A stretch of 64,000 nt of DNA from Isoetes taiwanensis (lineage: Eukaryota; Streptophyta; Lycopodiopsida; Isoetales; Isoetaceae). Of this stretch, positions 43,083 to 55,274 are shown piece after piece. Each line of letters starts with the position of its first letter. Position 1 is the stretch's first letter. Position numbers and translations under genes: made by a program. Under the pieces are notes generated by a model. That model ran no database searches, had not been told where the DNA came from, and saw only the letters and a program-made list of their open reading frames with translations. Location: contig JAJEKV010000075.1 in the NCBI GenBank assembly GCA_021234155.1, positions 5,966,908 to 6,030,907 on the forward strand. The letters are read 5' to 3'.

Positions 43083-45655
43083 CCCCTTATGATGCAACCC
43101 CTTACGGTTTCCAAGTACAAGTCATCAGTAGCTGTGGACATGGACCTCATCTTCCTCATGGAGACATGGGAACACCCAGGCCACAGGCTGCCTGATCTGC
43201 TAGGGTACCAGCATTTTTCAGTGTTCAATGGTTGTACAGGGAGACGTGGGTATGGTGGGGTTGCCTGCTACTACCGATAGCCTTGGCACATTTGGTTTCC
43301 GTCCAGAAGACCGACAGACATAACCGCTACTTGTGGATCCGAGTGCACCACCCTGGCGGAGATCCTCTCTTCCTAACTGCTTGCTACTTTCCCCATGCAG
43401 AGAGCCCCTTCTATCACGGCCACCCGGAGGTGGACAGGATGGACCCGTATGTCGATCTATATGATGACATATAGCAGCACAAGCAGATGGGCAGAGTTAT
43501 GCTCCTTGGAGACTTCAATGCGCGGACAGGGGTGGAACATTCCATGCGGCTGGACCCCCTAGCGGATGACGTGCTGCAGTTGCGTCCCGCAGAGGCAGTT
43601 TGCACACGGCACTCAGATGACAATCAGGTCAATCGCTTTGGCAGACAATTGCTCCTGATGTCGGCATGGACAGTCGGGACGAGGAGGACGACTCAAATCA
43701 TATCCCACTCTATGTGAAGCTGGCCAAGCCAGCCGCTACGGCCCCCTCAGTAGCAGTACCTTGCCGACCTCGGTTGCGCTTGGATTACGAGCAGGCGGAG
43801 GGTTACACTGACATGCTCGCAGAATCCCTCCCGAGGGGCCCCTGGTTGAAGCGACAAACCGACCAGCCGGTTGAGCTCCTCGGAAGCGGCCTTGAGATAG
43901 ATGCTTTGGGAGACCTCCCCCCCAGAGATCGAGATCGCGCAACCTTCCCGCATAACGGATGGTTTGATCTTTGAGTGTAAGGAACACAAAGCGCACACTG
44001 GATCCCATCGTGGATCGAGACCCGGCGAGCTCGGGCCACCAGCCATTATCGTGCCTTCCTCAAGGAAACAAAGACAAGGTACCGGCAAGGCACCGGGGAG
44101 AAATGTTGCCCCTCTTGGGCCCACCCGAGCTTTCACGGCGCGAGGATACTTTGCGAGCAGCACAGTCCACGGGGAACATCACGCCGTGCGGTGGGAGTGC
44201 ATACGAAGCGGCTTTATGATCCCCGGGAACACGGACGGATGTTCCCCCGCAACATGGCCCACCGCTGGTGATCAGAGAAGAAGATGTCGAAGAGGGGCTG
44301 CGGCGCTGGCTAATGGGAAGGCGGAGACTTGGATGGCACCGCAAGCGGAGTTGCTCAAGTGGGCGGGGCGGCCCATGGTGCCCGCTCGGCTGCCTTTGTT
44401 CAACAAGGCACTGCAGGAGGGTTTTCCCCGGTCATGGACCACAAGTAGGGTTGTTCCGATCTACAAGGCGGGGGCACCCACATTGCCCGACCAATTCTTA
44501 GAACCATCATGGTCATTTCGGTATTTGCCAAAGGCGTGCGCGGGCATTCTCGAACAGCAGGTAACTAGATGGGCAGAGGCAGCGGAAGTCAGAGCACTTA
44601 CCCAGGCAGGCTTCCCAGCCCGACATTCGACCATCGATCACATCTTCACACTCAGGACCCTGGTGAGGACAGCAGAAACCGTCGGGAGGACCTGTACTGT
44701 TGTTTTGTGGACTTTGCAAAGGCTTTCGACACAGTCCCCCGGGAAAAGTTGTGGGCGAGATTGCACCATTTGGGGCTCCCTACGGATCTGCAGAACGCAG
44801 TGTACATACTGTATGAGAGCTGCACAGGCCGCATGCAACCGGAAGGACAGTCATTTGCCAGTAGCATTGGAGTTAGGCAAGGTTGTCCTCTCTCACCCAC
44901 ACTCTTTGGACTTTACATTGACCAGTTGGAAGCCTGGCTAGCTGCCAATGGAGGGGACGGCATACAACTCTTGCACCAGATCATCCGGCAGCTCATCTAT
45001 GCGGATGATGTGGACCTCTTGGCCCATACACTAGAGGGAATGCAGGCACACCTAGATGCCCTGGACACATTCTGCCAGGTGACAGATATGCGGGTCAACC
45101 TGGCCAAGACTAAGGTGGTCCTCATATCCTCCTCACGTCATCCGGCACCTCCGACGCTCACTTACCAGGGGCAGATGCTAGAGGTCACATCCAGCTACAA
45201 GTACCTGGGGGTGGAATTCCCGTCCTCAATGTATTGGGATGCATCCATTCGCCTTCGGGTGACCGCATGTTAGAAGGCGATGTACGCAATGCAAAACAAT
45301 AGTCACAGGGCAGAGCTGTATGACTGGGGCCACCAGTCACATTTGTTCCGGGCACTGGTCGAGCCAGTTCTTTTGTATGGGGTCGAGGTGTGGGGCCCAG
45401 TGGTGTCTTTGGCGACTTGGAACGACTTAGAGCAGGTCCAGAAGGCATTTTTTACGCGGGCACTTGGCGTCAAGCCCTTTGTTGCAGGAGACAGGATTCA
45501 TGCCCCTGCAGCATGCGGCCCTCGATAGGCACATTGTCTATTTCCAGAAGGTGGCCAACATGGGCGACACTCGGCTCCCGCACTTGGCTTACGCTGTGGC
45601 GATGAGCCCACAACGACTCAGGGCTTGTTGGAAGGACAAGAGAGCCCAGTATTTT
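43083..45655 (+). mobile_element. GC-rich LINE with endonuclease and reverse transcriptase
   Basis: The endonuclease part (about 43083-43650) has LIFLMETWEHPGHRLP, GRRGYGGVACYY and MLLGDFNARTG. The reverse transcriptase follows, with CFVDFAKAFDTVPREKLW, GVRQGCPLSPTLFGLYID and LIYADDVDLLA (about 44690-45030), then YKYLGVEF and the C-terminal region VLLYGVEVWGPVV to about 45655. Stops near 43278, 43472 and 45271 and frame changes near 43650-43700, 44660-44690 and 45470 show decay. GC content is clearly above its surroundings. It is related to the LINE at 5221-6858 (TYTYLGVEF there). The 5' end and the 3' tail are not certain. Confidence 0.88.
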
Positions 45656-46530
45656 TCTCAATGTCTTTGTTCAATATCAAGAATTCAAAATATGTTTCTT
45701 GTTGTATATTTGTTTCTTTCATTCAATAATACCAAGGATGATCATATTATTTTTCTCAATGCCTTTGTTTTGCTATCAAGAATTCAAAATATTCAAAATG
45801 TACCTTTGTTTACAATCTACAATTCGAAACATTCAAAATATATGAAGTTGTGATCAGATGTGCCTCCTCGTGATGCGCATCGGCACATCTTCCACAACAG
45901 AATTGCAAGTAAAAAATAATTCTTGTATACAGAATATTTTGTTTCGCCCAGAATACCCAATTTTTAATGCCTTTTTTGGTCTATTTTCCTGGGTTTGGAT
46001 ACTAAGCGAGGCAAGCCATCGATGTAATATCTGCCTTGAAGAATCTGTCCAGTTTTGAATAGCTTGTGTCCAGGCTAGACTAAAGGTATCATGCAAATAT
46101 CATGTAGCACCGCATTTCTATGCATGCATTTGTATGAGTTTCATTTCTGTGCACCGCATTTCTGTAGACCGCATTCCTATGAGTTTCCTACAGAATCTTC
46201 TGGTTCTATGCTTGGTCTTGTAGCATGATCGGTGTGGGGTTTAAAAGAATGCTTTCTTTTGACCTCGAACCGCTGCTATAAACCCTCAGAAAGAACCTGA
46301 CGGAGATCAACATATTCGGTCCTAAATCAGTTTCGGCAACAGATTTCTTGTAAGATCCCTTTCAAAGAAACTATGGATGCCTTACTCTAGCAATTCTGTG
46401 GATCTTAAGCTGCTAAATCTAGCCTTCAAACATGGTTTTTTTGCGGCAACGGGGTGATCCTCTGCGCTTGAGCTTGAAGAATTCCCTAACAAAACATATA
46501 AAAAAAAGGTTCCCCAATTTTTATATTGTT
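45656..46530. other. AT-rich non-coding stretch with small repeats
   Basis: Repeats of ATTCAAAAT (45680-45845), and ACCGCATTTCT (46110-46180) are visible. ACAACAGAATTGCAAGTAAA at about 45897 recurs at 51219. No gene is seen. Confidence 0.5.
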
Positions 46531-46739
46531 GGGGATTGGCAACTCATCCCACTTTCCGGTGACACGCTCCCGGCTACCACCGGTCACAAGACCCCACCCT
46601 CCACACCGGAAAGTGGTTCAAGTTACCACTCCCCAGTACAAAGCGTAAATCTATGACCTTGGGGTATAACAATTTAAGGTCTTACCACAAGTTCGATAGA
46701 CCCAACCACTAGGCATCACACAAGCACTTACCTAGAAGA

Positions 46740-46870
46740 GAACCGTCTCACCTATTTTACACTCACTTTAGTGGGTGAAAATAGCTTTACCCTGGTTTTG
46801 GTGATTCCATCGCAGTGACTACTCTCCCGCGGAATCACTAACCCTCCGGGAACGGAATCCATTCTGGAGG
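46740..46870. repeat. Dispersed about 110-bp repeat, copy 1
   Basis: GTGAAAATAGCTTTA, GGTTTTGGTGATTC and GGAATCACTAACCCTCCGGG, in this order, recur on the opposite strand at 58735-58843. It may be part of an LTR or of a leader shared by two elements. Confidence 0.75.
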
Positions 46871-46959
46871 CCCCGTTATTCGTATCTTCTAATGGATCCC
46901 AGCCGTCCATCAAGATCCATCCTGATCGTCCATTTTATATCTTCCAGTGGAATCACATA

Positions 46960-47255
46960 TGCAAAATACTGACAGAAAGAATCACTGCTCTGTTATTCCA
47001 CGCAATGAAATCACACTGAATTGATACCGCCAGATGGAAGCACTTGTTGTAGTATTCACCCATCGTGGAATCGCCCGTGACATATTCCACCAGATGAAAT
47101 CACCATTCGGAATTGATCCCGCCTAGTGGAATCACCCGTGACAGATTCCGCCAGATAGAATCACCTTTCAGAAATTGATCCCACCCGGTGGAATCACATA
47201 TCATAATATTCTCTCCCCGTGGAATATTCGGGGCATATTCTACCAGAGAGAATCA
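46960..47255. repeat. 62-bp minisatellite, GGAATCAC-rich
   Basis: Units starting GTGGAATC at 47065, 47126 and 47188 are 61-62 bp apart and share GTGACA-ATTCC-CCAGAT and GAATTGATCCC. More degenerate units flank them on both sides. Confidence 0.8.
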
Positions 47256-47259
47256 CCAA

Positions 47260-48640
47260 GTACTTGTAGAAGCCCAATGTTTGCCATTTTCAATTTCAAT
47301 TTCTGCAGATGAGCGATGTATTCTTAAGGTATAGTTTACATTTGCTTGCAAAAGCAAGCGGGGTGGATTGAATTGGAATAAAATATAAATATGGGCTGCT
47401 CCATTTTTTCCGTGCCTGTCCATTGTTATTCTCTTCACTGCCCAGAATTTTTATGGATGAGTATTTGAACCCCTTGCCAATATCGCAATGCCATGGGCCG
47501 CTAGAACAAGAAACAAGGAATAGCGTGCCGACCATGTTCTAGTTCATCAGCCTTTGTTTGTAAGCCTTTATCCGTTTCGCTGCTTCTTTCTTACCAGACT
47601 TCCAGCGCGCCCATGCAGGTTTGAAATTGGTCTGCCGACGACGACATCCAGGCTCTGTAAATCAGGCCTCTGATAGCTGAAGTTTCTGGGGGAATTGACA
47701 GGAATTCTATGAAGGTTACTGCAAGAGGAGCCATAACCTAGAAGCAAGAAGGGAGAAGAAGAAGAAATTTTAACCGCAACTTCATGTACAAAACAAGAAA
47801 AAGGGAAATGGATAAGGATTCATGAATGCACTCGTTGTCTTGCATTGTAAATCTTCGGATAAATCCACCAGAACAGGACAATCTCGTGAATCCGCACAAA
47901 CCTTAATTTTCTCCAGTTGCAGGATAAACACCCAGGCTTACAAGCGCCAGCTCCAAGAGAAAAATCGTGAACCCTGCTTTAAGGGAAAAAGCTTGAAATA
48001 CATTTTGGAGAACTCCAATAGCTCTGAATTTTGTTGGATTTGTGGGGAATCCATGCACAAGGAGGCAGATTTCTGCCCCTGGTTGCCATTAAAAACTGCC
48101 CCTGGTCGACACTACTAAACCGAAGGTTTGCAGCGATGGCCTCTAAAGCAGAAGAGAAGGAAGAACACCACTTGTTTTCTGCCATATCCATGCTGTCGGA
48201 TCTGCAGAAGAAAATAAAATGAGAACAACAAAAGAAGGAAGATCTCCTCAACCCCAGCTTGTTCAATCGCCATCTATCGCCGGAGTAACCATTTAGCATC
48301 AGGGTTCCCATGAAAAGCATGGCTGGAACCATCATTCAATTTTTCCTGTGTGTCGACCAAGTAAAAATCATGGATCACATACGCCGTTGGTTGAACCAGG
48401 CGAAAAATAAAAAATTATGGATCTACCAGGAGACACAAAGAAGACCTTTGTCTTCAATTGAGAGATCAGGTCAAATGGTGAGAAAATCATTAGTATTGAG
48501 AGGGGTTGAGAGATCCACCGAGCTTGCCATTAGCAGTATACCACTTGAGCATAAAAGAGACGTCGTCGAGAGACTACATAATCCAGATAGCTCCTGGGTG
48601 TGGGAAAGTCATCAGGAACATGGACTGCTAATGAAATATA
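47260..48640. other. Stretch without recognised gene
   Basis: Short plus-strand frames (47822-48118 with FCWICGESMHKEADFCPW, and 48310-48681) may be pieces of a transposon protein but show no family I can name. It may belong to the LTR element to the right. Confidence 0.35.
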
Positions 48641-51223
48641 AGTCTCGTGTTGATTCTGAGCGTCGTCAGCAGATTGAATAGCCTACTGCAACTGATGTTC
48701 CATGTCACGAATCTTATTGTCCTTCTCAGCGAGAAGGCGCAGTTGGTCTCTGATCTTCCTGTGAGAATGTATAGCCTGTGATGATGATGGGCCGTGAGTG
48801 GAGAGCTGCAACTGGAGACTTGCAATTTCTGTGTCATCAATCAGCTTCTGTTTCTGAGCTTCTGCAAGCTGAGTTTGCAAGGTCGTGACTTGGGTCTGAA
48901 TGGCTGCTAGTTGGCCTTCTAGAGCAGAAATGCAAATTTCACCTTGTGTGACCACATGTAACTGATGAGTGTATTCATTATGCAAGCTTGTATACAGGGC
49001 CTGACTGTCAGCAAGAATTTTATCTTTCTCTTTGAGTTGGGCCAGAAATTCTTGGATAGTAGCCTGAAGTTGAACTTGTTGGTCTTCGAGTGTGGCGCAT
49101 GTGTCTTGTCCATTCTTGAGAGCCTCATGAGTCTCAACAGAGCATCATGTTTACTCTGAAGGCTTTCTTCTAGAGTCTGAACTTGAGTGGTGGCTGCCTG
49201 GAGATCATGGTGAACAACATCCGTGGAATCCATATGCTCTTTGACTCCATTCATAAAGTGCTCTTGAGAGTCGTGGAGTTTGATCATGCATTCAACGATA
49301 ATTTGCTCATACTGGTACAAGGCGTGTGTGGAAAGGCAATGACGGTTGTGGAATGATAGGAGCAGTGTTTTGAGAAACTTGCTGGGAGGTGGAGTTTATA
49401 GCTTGTGTTGATTGAGAGGAAGGAACATTGATTATTGGAGTACGACATAGTTCTTGTTGGTGTGGAAATGGTTGTGCGTGAGGACGTGGACGAGAACTTT
49501 CTTCTTGAAGTTCCATGATGGCAGGGATGACTGAAGGCGGGTGACTGGAGGCATTGAGGTGGCTTCTAGATTCGTGGGGGATATAGACTGGGTTCTGGAA
49601 GATAGTGATTGATAATTGCCTGGAAATGGGCATCCATAGTAGATTCGAGGCCAGAGCCTGGAGATTTACGAAGACGATCAACTTCATGGAAAAGATGCTG
49701 AAACATGATTTGGGGCCAATCAACAAAATTGGTGGAATAAATGGCAGCAATGGCAATGTGAAAGAAGTGTTTATTGATGTGTGTATTATTAATGGAATAA
49801 CCATAGAACTTCCTCTACAAAAATTTCACAAAAGCTTCATGGGGCTTTGCAATATTTGTGAGCTTGTGAGTGGTGGCGGCATATGGTGTTTGGGCATAAA
49901 ATGTGACATCATGATCTTGCAAAGCAGCCCAATTCAAAGAAGGAGTTCGAGGAGATAATTGAAATACCTGAGCCAAAAGATTCTGATTAAGGGTGATTCG
50001 GTTGTGATCTACCATCGTCTGGTAATCTGTATCAGTCTTGATAAGATGAGCAACAAACTGCCGAAGTTGAATCGGATCAGGAACAGGGAGTTCTTGTTTG
50101 AAAAATTCGAACAATCCCGCCCTTTCAGAGACTTCAAAATTAGCACCTTCAAAAGGGTCGCGTACAGTGGCAGTGGAAAAAATAACGGATTCGAAGAGAG
50201 CAGGATCCACGGGCGCTATGGCCTGGAGAGTTCGGAGCTTTGAAGAAGCAGCCATGGTGATCAACGAAAGAATTTTTGGAGGCGGAAGACAAAGAGCGAA
50301 GAAGTTGCAAAAGCTTTTAGGGCGCGCGTCTGTTCAACAAGATTTTTATAGACAACTTCAAAATGGGATCTGAACCATTGATAGCGCCAAATGCCAGCAG
50401 AGATGAAAGAAATTTCCAAAATGCAAAAAAATTGGTTAAGTCCCAGAAAGCAACTAAGAGTGAATCAAGGGTGGAGATGAACTGGAGTGAACGGTCTGAT
50501 GGGACGTCGTGTTGACGTACCACACTGACCCCAAATTTGGCTCTATGTGTAGTTTTTTGCTGTCTTTTTTTTTTTTTTTGGTAGAAAAACAAACATAAAG
50601 CCCACATATTTTTTTATTCCAAAAATGCTAAAAACAATGTGTAGTTTTTGGCTAAAAAGTCTCCACAGAAAATTGACAACCTTTTGAAACAAATTCAATG
50701 CGTTGTTTTTAGGTGGTGTTTTTTTTGTTTTTACTAAGAAAATAACATGTGGTTTTACAAAATATCCACATGTGGTTTTTGAAAATAGTAATTGTTCTTA
50801 AGCAACATGTGCTTTAACAGAATATCCACGTGGATAGTAGTTGTTTTCAAGTGTTGTTTTTACTAAATAATAACATGTGGTTTAGCAAAATATCCACATG
50901 TAGAAAGGTGTAGTTTTTAAGTGTAGTTATTAGAGGTAGAAAACTTGTGTGGTTTTCTTAAGTGTGGTTTTTTGGGTAAGAATTTGGTTTCTATATGTTG
51001 TTTTTAAGCAAGCTAGCATTGTTTCCTTCAAAAACATACATGCTTTTAAGCAATCTAACGTTATTTCTTTAGATTGCTAATGTGGTTTCCTTAAAAAGTA
51101 TATATGTTTTTTCTTAAATTTGCTAACGTTGTTTCCTTCACGCAACTAGACCTATTCCCTTTATCTTTGGGGATTGTATTTGTTGCTATTTTAGCTCTTA
51201 TTCAATAATCAATATACACAACA
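48640..51223 (-). mobile_element. LTR element F: LTR, PBS and unusual first ORF, broken
   Basis: Read on the minus strand: a probable LTR of about 832 bp (51223-50392, TGTTGTGTATATTG to CA), a two-base gap, and TGGCGCTATCAATGG, a TGGCGC-type primer-binding site like those of Ty3/gypsy elements. An ORF then begins at 50264 (ERAGLFEFFKQELPVPDPIQ, ITLNQNLLAQVFQL), followed by a Pro/Ser-rich part and a long coiled coil (QTQVTTLQTQLAEAQKQKLI). No protease, reverse transcriptase or integrase is seen, and no second LTR is found. It is broken and may descend from a non-autonomous element with its own ORF. Confidence 0.6.
50610..51130. repeat. Degenerate ACATGTGGTTTT repeat inside the LTR
   Basis: ACATGTGGTTT and AAAATATCCACATGTG recur about five times with variation between 50740 and 50905, and CTAACGTTGTTTCCTTCA-type units follow to about 51140. 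These look like internal duplications in the LTR of element F. Confidence 0.65.
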
Positions 51224-51249
51224 GAATTGCAAGTAAAAAACAATTATTA

Positions 51250-52348
51250 AAACGTGAAGATTTGGGTAGTTTCTATTATGACGTGGCAGCTAACGTGTCC
51301 GACTGAGGTGGACATATAAAATGCTTTTTTTTAACCATTTTTCCTTCTCTCTTTCTGCGCTTCAACTCTGCGGCTATGGCATTTCTATGATGCCTAGCCG
51401 AAACGATGGCGCTATTATCTTCTAGGCTAGATTGAGGTTCGATAAGGCGATGTAGGAGCTTTAGGGATCTTTTTTGGATGATTTTGGAGGATTGGTTAAA
51501 GTTTTTATGATTCATCACCGGAATGATGGCACTCTTGTTTTTGAGGCCAGATTCGACGGTTTATAAGTTTCAGGGATGTTTATGGAGTGATTTTTCGAAG
51601 ATCGGTGAAAGAGTTGCTTATATTTTGCAAGAATGACTAAAGATTGTGATAAACATAGATTTTTTGAGCTTTCTTGAGCTTTATTGGACATTTTGGTAAA
51701 TCTGGCATCTGAAAGTGCGAAATAGCTATCTCTGAATGACTTCTTGTCTTGAAGGTACGTTTATTAAAGATGTTCTGAGTTCTTTCGAATTTTAGGACCA
51801 TTTTACTGCCTTTGCATGCATGATTGCTTTGCTGCCTTTGCATGCCTGTTCTTTAGCTTTGAAAAACTTATAGGAAATGGAAGAACCCCCTATTTTTGTG
51901 ACGGGTGATCTAGAACCCACTATTTTTGTAACAGATGGTTTCAAAAAGATACTGGCTGCTCCTTTTGATGAAAAAGCTTCAGAAACTTGAAGCTTTGTCA
52001 ACATCGGAGTTAGTATGGCGAATTGCTAAATACGCCTTTAATCCTTTGTTTGATCAATGGATGGTAGAAATGTTGAATCAGATGAAGTTGTTTTATTGTT
52101 TTGGAACTTTTTATTGGTGATCTGAATATATTCTCGATATTGAATACATTTCTTTGTATTGTGTCGCATTTTAGAAGTAAAAAAATTGTCTATAAGTTGA
52201 ATGTAGTAACAAATAAAGAATGCAAGTAAAAAAAGCGAGAATGCAGATGAATGTAACTAAAAGAACAATTCCCCGAAAGAATGTTGTACACGTGGCACTC
52301 TAAGATTGGATAATATGGCATAATGGAAACTACCCAAACTTTATGTTT
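51250..52348. mobile_element. 1.1-kb TIR element with internal duplication
   Basis: The left end (51250-51280) and the complement of the right end (52319-52348) share AAAC-T-AAG followed by TTTGGGTAGTTTC-ATTATG. The inside has two related copies of about 130 bp (near 51380-51470 and 51505-51600, each with GATGGC followed by a GGC-AGATT stretch). There is no transposase, so it is a MITE-like element. The target duplication is unclear. Confidence 0.6.
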
Positions 52349-52719
52349 CGATTAAGCATTCAAGAACAGAGTATTCTGGTCGAAACAAAGTATTTGGGGG
52401 AGAAACAGAGTATTTTGAGCTAGTAAGCATTCAAGAACAAACAGAGTATTCTGGGCCATCAAGCATTCGACAACAAAGTTTTTTTAACCTCTTTCGCTTA
52501 AGCATTCAAAACCCAAGAGTATTCTAATAGCTGCGAAACACTTTGTCTAGAAATGAACAAAGAAACACTGGCAATGGTAACTGGAGCCTGTCATGCGGAA
52601 TGTGGATGCGCAACTTCCATTCTGCATCATAGAAGATTGCAACATGGCAGCATTAAATTACACCTCACCAAAAAAAGGCGACCCTATTTCTATATTGTTG
52701 TAAAAGTAGTTATGCATTC
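52349..52719. other. Non-coding stretch with GTATTCTGG-type repeats
   Basis: AAGCATTCAAGAACA and AGAGTATTCTGG recur three or four times (52353-52520). A related sequence lies in the opposite direction at about 45930-45957. No gene is seen. Confidence 0.5.
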
Positions 52720-53487
52720 GTAATGAATGTTTGGCCGAAATTACTGTATTATTCCTTTAAAATTATATGATGTAATTGTGCCCCAGCTTTTGCGGAGCGG
52801 CGCCGCCTGTGATCTGCGAGCTTCATCCTGCAACTTCAAGGGAGAAGGTAAGAAAGATAAAGCTATTCAAGTTTGTGGCTATGGCGGAAGCTATAGATTT
52901 GAAAATCAAGCTTGAATTGGGAATTTGAGATCGGAATTAGAGCTAGAGGTAGAGATGGAAGAAGAAAAGGAAGGGGAAGAAACAGATAAATTAGAAACAA
53001 AGGTTTAGGGGCAGAATCTCTTTGATCATTTCTGAGGAAGAGGGCAGATTTTTGAATTGGACCAGTGGACCTTCATGACCCAGTTGGATTTACAGCTTTT
53101 GGAGCCGGATTTCTTCTGCGAGGTTGGATTGTTCAGGATCGAGGCACAAACCTTATTCCGGTCCTCACTCCATTACCGGCCCTATTGTTTTTGCTCGGTT
53201 CCTCTGCTCTGAGCGACCAATCTGTTCTAAATCTATGGATTTGATCCTTTGAAAAACCTTGGAGTTTGAGGCTAGGCTATGAAAAATCCTTGAAGCGGGA
53301 AATAACTTCCAGTATATCTTCAATCTTTAAACTCCGGCATAGCCTACACCATATCTGCCATCGATTTGGCATAGCCTATTGTCCTCCGCAACAGCCTGCC
53401 GTCCTCTGCCAAAGCCATGAAGAAGGAATATTCTGGATGCTACGTGTTGGCCTATCAATGACGTAATTTCGGCCAAACGTTCATTAC
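52720..53487. mobile_element. MITE copy 1 with 25-bp TIRs and GGCGCCGCC motif
   Basis: Positions 52720-52744 and 53463-53487 are inverted 25-bp repeats with one mismatch (they start GTAATGAA and end AAATTAC). CTTTTGCGGAGCGGCGCCGCC lies about 70 bases inside the left end. The same TIR type, the same motif at the same place and a similar length occur at 58853-59585. There is no transposase. Confidence 0.75.
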
Positions 53488-55100
53488 CTCCCGTAATGCA
53501 TGCCTGTCAAGATTCCGGCTATAATGTTTCTCGGCGGCACCGCCAGACTCGATGGCACACTCGCGGCTCTGCCGCTGCTGCACCGCCTCGTCTGGCGGAG
53601 CTGCCTCAAAAAATTATATGCCAGAATCTTTTCCAGGCGTGCATTATATAGTACTTAAATTGTCGTACCCAAGTCCATAAATTCACACCTTCTTGTGAAA
53701 GTGGTAATGTATTATTATAAAGTTGGTGGGAGAAGGACTCACTTAAGTTATATACAATGGTGTGGTGACTCATCTAGGTGTGTTGTACAGTGCCTTATAA
53801 GCTAGGCTTCCCGTGGACGTTAGAATCGAACTATCCAGATTGCTTACTAAGTTTACATTTCCAAGCAAAAAATGCTTCTAAAATTTATGTAGACTCGACT
53901 ACCACCTCAGAATATTGGGTATAATATGTGAGCATGGAAGTTACAAGAATAAACAAGTGATGATCCATTTGTGTTGATAAATGTTTGTTCATCCTTGAGG
54001 TTAGCAAGTTACCTACATTATCTCACCAAGTAACATTTCACTTAATCAAATTCGATACATGTTTAGATGTTCTTTGTCTTCACTGGCATTATAATGTGTT
54101 ATTGATTTTCCTTTTGTTATTATTTTCTTTTAAGAAAACTGATACGTCTCATTAGTGGAATTTAATTCAAAATACACACAAAAAAATAAAGTAATCTACA
54201 CATATATAATCTATTATATTCGATAGGGACGCCCACGTGGCAACAAATTATGCATTTTAAAGTCTAACGCATGTTTTTCCTGGACTTTTTCCAGCAAGAA
54301 GAAAATGAAAAATAATGGGGCGGCATCTGGGTGCCACATAATCTTGTAGCACTTTCTGGTGTTCTGGTCGCCTGCCTCGAGCCTCGAACGACCCCAAATC
54401 CGACTTGAAACAGGTGGTTCTTTCTTTTATCCCCTTTCTTTTACTTTTTTTATGTGTCCCTTTGCAGACCACGAGAACAAGAACCCCAGAGCCAGTTTGT
54501 GGGTTTGCACAAGAATCATGGGAGATGTGGGAGTACTTTGTAACTAGGGCGGTAAAATCTAACAACAAAGCTCCGGTAATGGTCTTCGTCGTCGGAATAA
54601 GACTTTGCGCATTTATCTTCTACCCTTGAATCTGGCTCCTCGGATTGAAAATTTTCCCTAATCTGCCCTTTAATAGCATTATTCGCATTGGATTTCTCCC
54701 CGATTCTACATCCTGCACATATTTCTTAGCACCCAACTCGCCATTTTCATTCCAAACATCAAAAAATTCATTGTCGCGTTCAACTTTCCTCTTCGCCCCA
54801 CCATTCCAGACAACCAAATCAAATATTTCAGGCCCAAAATCCATGAATTGATCCGCAGAGCACCCCTCTGACACCAAGCACTTTGTAGAACACGATTTTT
54901 TGGCCCCTTCTTTCCAAGATGGAAGAAAATCAAAAGGGGGAAACATAGTTCCATGCTTTTGTGCACCATAAAACGGCAGTTCCTGAGCAACAGGGACAAA
55001 TCTGAATACCTGACGAGTTGCAACCTGCCCAAATGCGGAATATGGATGTTCTTTTCAGATTTTGGAATGAGAGTTGTAGCATAAAAAACCCTGCGTAAGG
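53488..55100. other. Stretch without recognised gene
   Basis: 53520-53610 is GC-rich with CGGCGGCACCGCC and CTGGCGGAGCTGC. The rest is AT-rich. A 108-codon minus-strand frame (54620-54946) is open but shows no family I recognise. Confidence 0.4.
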
Positions 55101-55274
55101 ATGGATGTGGGGATAGAGGAGCTCAGGGCGCTGGTCTTTGCTTCCATGCCAGCTGCGTCCAGGAAATCAATGCCCCTTTCAGCTGAAAATGCATCACATA
55201 TGGATTCAGGCAATGTACGTGGGGAAAAGGAAGATGGAAAACTCTCAGATGATGGTGGTGTGTCCGATATTCAG
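55101..55274 (+). other. Possible first exon of an unidentified host gene
   Basis: ATG at 55101 opens 58 codons (MDVGIEELRALVFASMPAAS and an acidic GEKEDGKLSDDGG end) that stop exactly in phase at ATTCAG|GTAAAT, a good donor site. The composition is plant-exon-like. I cannot find a second exon, and I do not recognise the protein. Confidence 0.3.

Noticed and set aside
49307-49804. Hydrophobic N-terminus of a minus-strand frame as a membrane protein
   Set aside because: It lies in the middle of LTR element F, and the hydrophobic part reads like an out-of-frame translation before the Pro/Ser-rich region.
54620-54946. 108-codon minus-strand frame as a gene
   Set aside because: It overlaps open frames on the other strand, shows no motif and has no convincing splice or start context.
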